NCBI GenBank assembly: GCA_002877875.1
Contig: PNIE01000091.1
Coordinates: 1 to 16,966 of the forward strand
Source: Caldimicrobium thiodismutans
GTDB taxonomy: Bacteria; Desulfobacterota; Thermodesulfobacteria; Thermodesulfobacteriales; Thermodesulfobacteriaceae
Direction of reading: 5' to 3'
DNA: 16,966 nt
This document shows positions 14,108-16,966 of this stretch, piece after piece (position 1 is the first letter of the stretch; every line of letters begins with the position of its first letter). The position numbers and the translations under genes are program-made. The notes under the pieces were generated by a model that was not told the DNA's origin, did not search any database, and saw only the letters and a list, made by a program, of their open reading frames with translations.

Positions 14108-15577
14108 ATGTTAGAAATAATTGGTGAGGCTTACACTTTTGATGATGTTTTGTTAGTGCCTGCTTATTCAGAAGTTTTACCTAAAGATGTAGATGTGTCA
14201 ACATATATCACTCCTAAAATAAAACTTAATATTCCTCTTATTTCAGCCGCTATGGATACAGTTACTGAAAGTAAGATGGCAATAGCTATAGCTCGAGAAG
14301 GGGGCCTGGGGGTTATTCACAGGAATATGTCCCTTGAGGAGCAGGTAAAGGAGGTTGAAAAGGTAAAAAAATCAGAAAGTGGGATGATTTATGATCCCAT
14401 TACTGTGCTTCCTGATACACCTATTAGGAAGGTCCTTGCTTTGATGGAGGAGTATAAGATTTCTGGAATTCCTGTGGTTGAGGGGCCTGAGAAGAAATTA
14501 GTTGGGATAGTTACTAACAGGGATCTTCGATTTGAGACTCAACTTGATAAACCAGTTAAAGAGGTTATGACAAAAGAAAATCTTGTCACAGCAAAGCCAG
14601 GGATAACTTTGGATGAGGCTGTAAAGATTCTTCATGAAAGGCGTATAGAAAAACTCCTTATTGTGGATGATAATTTTTGCCTGAAAGGTCTTATTACGAT
14701 AAAGGACATAGAAAAAATAAAGAAATATCCTAACGCTTGTAAGGATGAGCTTGGAAGACTAAGGGTAGGTGCTGCCATTGGTGTGGGAAAAGATAGGCTT
14801 AAACATGCAGAGGCCCTTCTTAAGGCTGGTTGTGATGTGCTTTTTATAGATTCTGCTCATGGTCATAGTAAAAATGTGATAGATACGATTATAGAGATAA
14901 AATATCATTTTCCAGAGTGTCAGCTTGTTGCTGGTAATATAGCCACTAGTGAGGCTGCTGAGGCCTTGATAAAGGCTGGAGCAGATGGTGTAAAAGTTGG
15001 GGTTGGGCCAGGTTCAATTTGCACAACAAGGATTGTTGCTGGAGCAGGTGTTCCTCAAATAACAGCTATCCATAATGTAGCAATCGTGGCTGATAAGTAT
15101 GGGATCCCAGTTATTGCAGATGGTGGAATAAGGTTTTCAGGAGATATTACTAAAGCTATTGCTGCAGGAGCAAATGCAGTTATGATTGGGAATCTCTTTG
15201 CTGGTACTGAAGAGGCTCCAGGTGAAATTATCCTCTATGAAGGAAGAACTTATAAAGTCTATCGTGGTATGGGATCACTTTCAGCTATGTTTAAGACTGG
15301 AGGAAGAGAAAGATATGGATATTCTTCGGAAGACATATCAAAGTTTGTACCAGAGGGAGTAGAAGGGAAGGTACCTTACAGAGGCCCTGTTTCTAATATG
15401 ATTTACCAATTAATTGGAGGTTTAAAGTCAGGTATGGGATATTGTGGATGTAGAAACATTGAAGAATTGAGAAAGAAAGCTAAGTTTGTTAAGATAACAG
15501 GTGCAGGTTACAGAGAGTCTCATGTCCATGACGTTATTATCTTGAGAGAAGCTCCTAATTATTGGATAGGTAAGTAA
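14108..15577 (+). CDS. guaB: Inosine-5'-monophosphate dehydrogenase
   Basis: A 489-residue, full-length IMP dehydrogenase that oxidises IMP to XMP with NAD+, the committed step to GTP. The TIM-barrel start TFDDVLLVPAYSEVLP (10-25) is canonical. Two CBS domains are inserted at about residues 95-205 (repeat cores ITVLPDTPIRKVLALMEEYK and LVTAKPGITLDEAVKILHER). The catalytic Cys305 lies in GPGSICTTRIVAGAGVPQ, and the mobile-flap Arg402-Tyr403 in GGRERYGY. CBS pairs in this enzyme bind adenine and guanine nucleotides, and (p)ppGpp is a known regulator in several bacteria. A 24-bp gap to the IHF-Ppx fusion holds a G-rich Shine-Dalgarno, and a candidate promoter lies just upstream. pilC begins at the very next base after the stop (TAAATG). 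Confidence 0.97.
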   Translation: MLEIIGEAYTFDDVLLVPAYSEVLPKDVDVSTYITPKIKLNIPLISAAMDTVTESKMAIAIAREGGLGVIHRNMSLEEQVKEVEKVKKSESGMIYDPITVLPDTPIRKVLALMEEYKISGIPVVEGPEKKLVGIVTNRDLRFETQLDKPVKEVMTKENLVTAKPGITLDEAVKILHERRIEKLLIVDDNFCLKGLITIKDIEKIKKYPNACKDELGRLRVGAAIGVGKDRLKHAEALLKAGCDVLFIDSAHGHSKNVIDTIIEIKYHFPECQLVAGNIATSEAAEALIKAGADGVKVGVGPGSICTTRIVAGAGVPQITAIHNVAIVADKYGIPVIADGGIRFSGDITKAIAAGANAVMIGNLFAGTEEAPGEIILYEGRTYKVYRGMGSLSAMFKTGGRERYGYSSEDISKFVPEGVEGKVPYRGPVSNMIYQLIGGLKSGMGYCGCRNIEELRKKAKFVKITGAGYRESHVHDVIILREAPNYWIGK

Positions 15578-16783
15578 ATGCCCTTTTTTGAGTGGAAGGG
15601 AAAATCTATTTCAGGGGAGATAAGAAGTGGAGTCCTTGAGGCGCCAAACTCTCAAGTGGTTGAAGTTTATCTTCGTAGGCTTAATATTATTCCCATTAAA
15701 ATTCAACAAAAGAAAGAAAGTGCCCTTAAGTTTCAATTTAAAAGGGTAAGTGAGAAAGAGCTTACCCTTTTTACCCGCCAATTTGCAACAGTTTTAGAAG
15801 CAGGACTTCCTATTGTTAGAGGCCTGGAAACCCTTGCTAATCAGCAGAGAAATCCCTATTTCAAGGAGGTTCTTTCTAATATCAAGAAAATGGTTGAAGG
15901 AGGAAGCTCTCTCAGTGAGGCTATGGCCCACTATTCCAAAATTTTTAGTACCTTGTATATACAGATGGTTCGTTCAGGAGAATCCTCTGGTAATCTCGAT
16001 GTAGTCCTAAAAAGATTAGCTACCTATCTTGAAAAAATCCTATCTCTTAAGTCTAAGATTAAGCATGCTATGATTTATCCCTCTGTTATAGTCTTGGTTA
16101 CTATTGTAGTAGTCTCAATAATTATGCTTTATGTGATTCCTAAATTTGCAGAACTTTTTAAAGAGGCTGGTCAATCATTACCACTACCAACTCAAATTCT
16201 TATTAACATAAGCCATAATTTTAAAAGCCTTTTTGGAATTTTTGTTTTACTTTTGGTTGCTTTGGTGGTTTTTATTAAATATTATCGAAAAAGCGAAGAG
16301 GGTAAATATAATACTGATAAAATTCTCTTGAAACTACCTTTGCTTGGAGAACTTTTTCATAAGGCTGCTATCTCTCGCATAGCAAGAACCCTTGCTAATC
16401 TTATTGCAGCTGGTATCCCCCTTATTCAAGCCTTAAGTATTGCTGGGGAGACTGCTGGAAATAAGGTGTTAGAAAAAGCTATGGAAGATATAAAGGTCAA
16501 TGTTTCTGCAGGTCATACTATTGCCGATCCTATGTTTTTTACAGGGGTTTTCCCTTATATGGTAGTTGAGATGGTAAGAATTGGTGAGATGTCAGGTAAT
16601 CTTGAGGAAATGCTTACTAAAGTTGCTGATTTTTATGAAGAAGAGGTGGACAGAACCGTTCAAACTCTGTCCACCCTAATTGAACCTATTTTGTTGGTAA
16701 TTTTAGGCGTGGTTATAGGTGGGATTCTTGTAGCTCTTTATTTACCTATTTTCCAACTTGGTGGAGTGGTTGGTGGGGGCTAA
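15578..16783 (+). CDS. Type IV pilus / type II secretion inner-membrane platform protein (PilC/GspF)
   Basis: A 401-residue polytopic inner-membrane protein, the normal length for PilC/GspF. It has two T2SSF cytoplasmic helical domains. The first is at about 65-165 (FTRQFATVLEAGLPIVRGLE), followed by a membrane segment at about 168-188. The second is at about 266-365 (LANLIAAGIPLIQALS), followed by a segment at about 368-390. A middle membrane segment covers about 218-236. The GExSGNL motif occurs in both domains (134-140 and 336-342). The N-terminal FFEWKGKSISGEIRSG is typical of the family. The protein couples the assembly ATPase to pseudopilin or pilin polymerisation. No ATPase or pilin gene is adjacent, so PilC and GspF cannot be told apart by context. 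The gene begins directly at the guaB stop, and its TAA overlaps the convergent RCKP gene by 4 bp. Confidence 0.92.
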   Translation: MPFFEWKGKSISGEIRSGVLEAPNSQVVEVYLRRLNIIPIKIQQKKESALKFQFKRVSEKELTLFTRQFATVLEAGLPIVRGLETLANQQRNPYFKEVLSNIKKMVEGGSSLSEAMAHYSKIFSTLYIQMVRSGESSGNLDVVLKRLATYLEKILSLKSKIKHAMIYPSVIVLVTIVVVSIIMLYVIPKFAELFKEAGQSLPLPTQILINISHNFKSLFGIFVLLLVALVVFIKYYRKSEEGKYNTDKILLKLPLLGELFHKAAISRIARTLANLIAAGIPLIQALSIAGETAGNKVLEKAMEDIKVNVSAGHTIADPMFFTGVFPYMVVEMVRIGEMSGNLEEMLTKVADFYEEEVDRTVQTLSTLIEPILLVILGVVIGGILVALYLPIFQLGGVVGGG

Positions 16784-16953
16784 GAACTCTTCTTTTTACA
16801 GGTTTTCTTTGAGCTGCACCCCTTTGTACCTTTAGCATCACCTTGAGTTTCCTCTTTAATCATAGTATCTGCCTCTCCACAGCTTGGACATTTTTTGGGT
16901 TTGCATCTTGATTCTTTTGTTGTACCACATTTGGAACACTTCCAAAGAGCCAT
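16780..16953 (-). CDS. Small RCKP-type rubredoxin-like zinc-ribbon protein
   Basis: A 57-residue protein read on the minus strand: it begins MALWKCSKCGTTKESRCKPK and continues with KCPSCGEADTM. Two CxxC knuckles (Cys6/Cys9 and Cys22/Cys25) form a rubredoxin/zinc-ribbon-like metal site, with an extra Cys17 in the RCKPKKCP signature. I recall this signature as an RCKP-type rubredoxin-like family common in anaerobes. The tail is Lys/Ser-rich with Cys46 and Cys52 (GCSSKKTCKKKSS), suggesting a flexible basic extension. A perfect Shine-Dalgarno lies 5 nt before the ATG, strong support that this short gene is translated. Its promoter is outside the window. Function (electron transfer or zinc-stabilised binding) is unknown. 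Confidence 0.85.
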   Translation of the reverse strand: MALWKCSKCGTTKESRCKPKKCPSCGEADTMIKEETQGDAKGTKGCSSKKTCKKKSS

Positions 16954-16958
16954 CTTTT

Positions 16959-16966
16959 CACCTCCT
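16959..16966 (-). promoter_or_regulatory. Perfect ribosome binding site of the RCKP protein
   Basis: On the minus strand this reads AGGAGGTG, a full anti-Shine-Dalgarno complement, 5 nt before ATG 16953. It touches the edge of the window. Confidence 0.7.

Overview
The window is about 17 kb of AT-rich bacterial chromosome and is almost entirely coding. Gene content suggests an anaerobic thermophile, most likely Thermodesulfobacteriota (Thermodesulfobacterium/Caldimicrobium-like). The reasons are a siroheme-decarboxylase (alternative heme pathway) protein, Lys/Glu/Phe-rich proteins with many AGA/AGG arginine codons, a class-1B SpeD with an agmatinase, orphan Fe-S and radical SAM proteins, and a TauE/SafE exporter. 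This placement is inferred from gene families, not from a marker-gene comparison.

Layout. (1) Bases 1-789, plus strand: the 3' part of a gene in which two siroheme-decarboxylase modules (AhbA-like, then AhbB-like) are fused. (2) Bases 786-2934, minus strand: a two-gene unit encoding a lipoprotein M48 metallopeptidase with TPR repeats and a TauE/SafE permease, convergent with the first gene. (3) Bases 2935-3225: a divergent, very AT-rich intergenic region with a candidate speD promoter. (4) Bases 3226-16783: fourteen plus-strand genes with almost no gaps: speD, speB, an HD-domain hydrolase, a GlcF-like Fe-S protein, a PflX-like radical SAM protein, a PPP-type phosphatase, a charged hypothetical protein, xerD, a CCA-type nucleotidyltransferase, rpsA, sppA, an IHF-beta/Ppx-GppA fusion, guaB and a pilC/gspF gene. 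(5) Bases 16780-16953, minus strand: a 57-residue RCKP-type rubredoxin-like protein.

How the genes fit together. speD and speB supply polyamine biosynthesis. xerD, cca, rpsA, sppA, the IHF-like domain and guaB are housekeeping genes for chromosome resolution, tRNA maturation, translation, membrane proteolysis, nucleoid structure and GTP supply. The order rpsA-sppA-ihfB is one I recall from delta-proteobacterial genomes.

The most interesting object is at 12887-14083. The gene in the usual ihfB position encodes a 91-residue IHF-beta domain, alignable without gaps to E. coli IHF-beta from memory, joined in frame to a complete Ppx/GppA-type (p)ppGpp/polyphosphate phosphatase domain. The phosphatase active-site residues are kept, while the DNA-binding arm of the IHF part is strongly altered. 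It lies directly upstream of guaB, which has its own candidate promoter. No tRNA, rRNA, CRISPR array or insertion sequence was seen.
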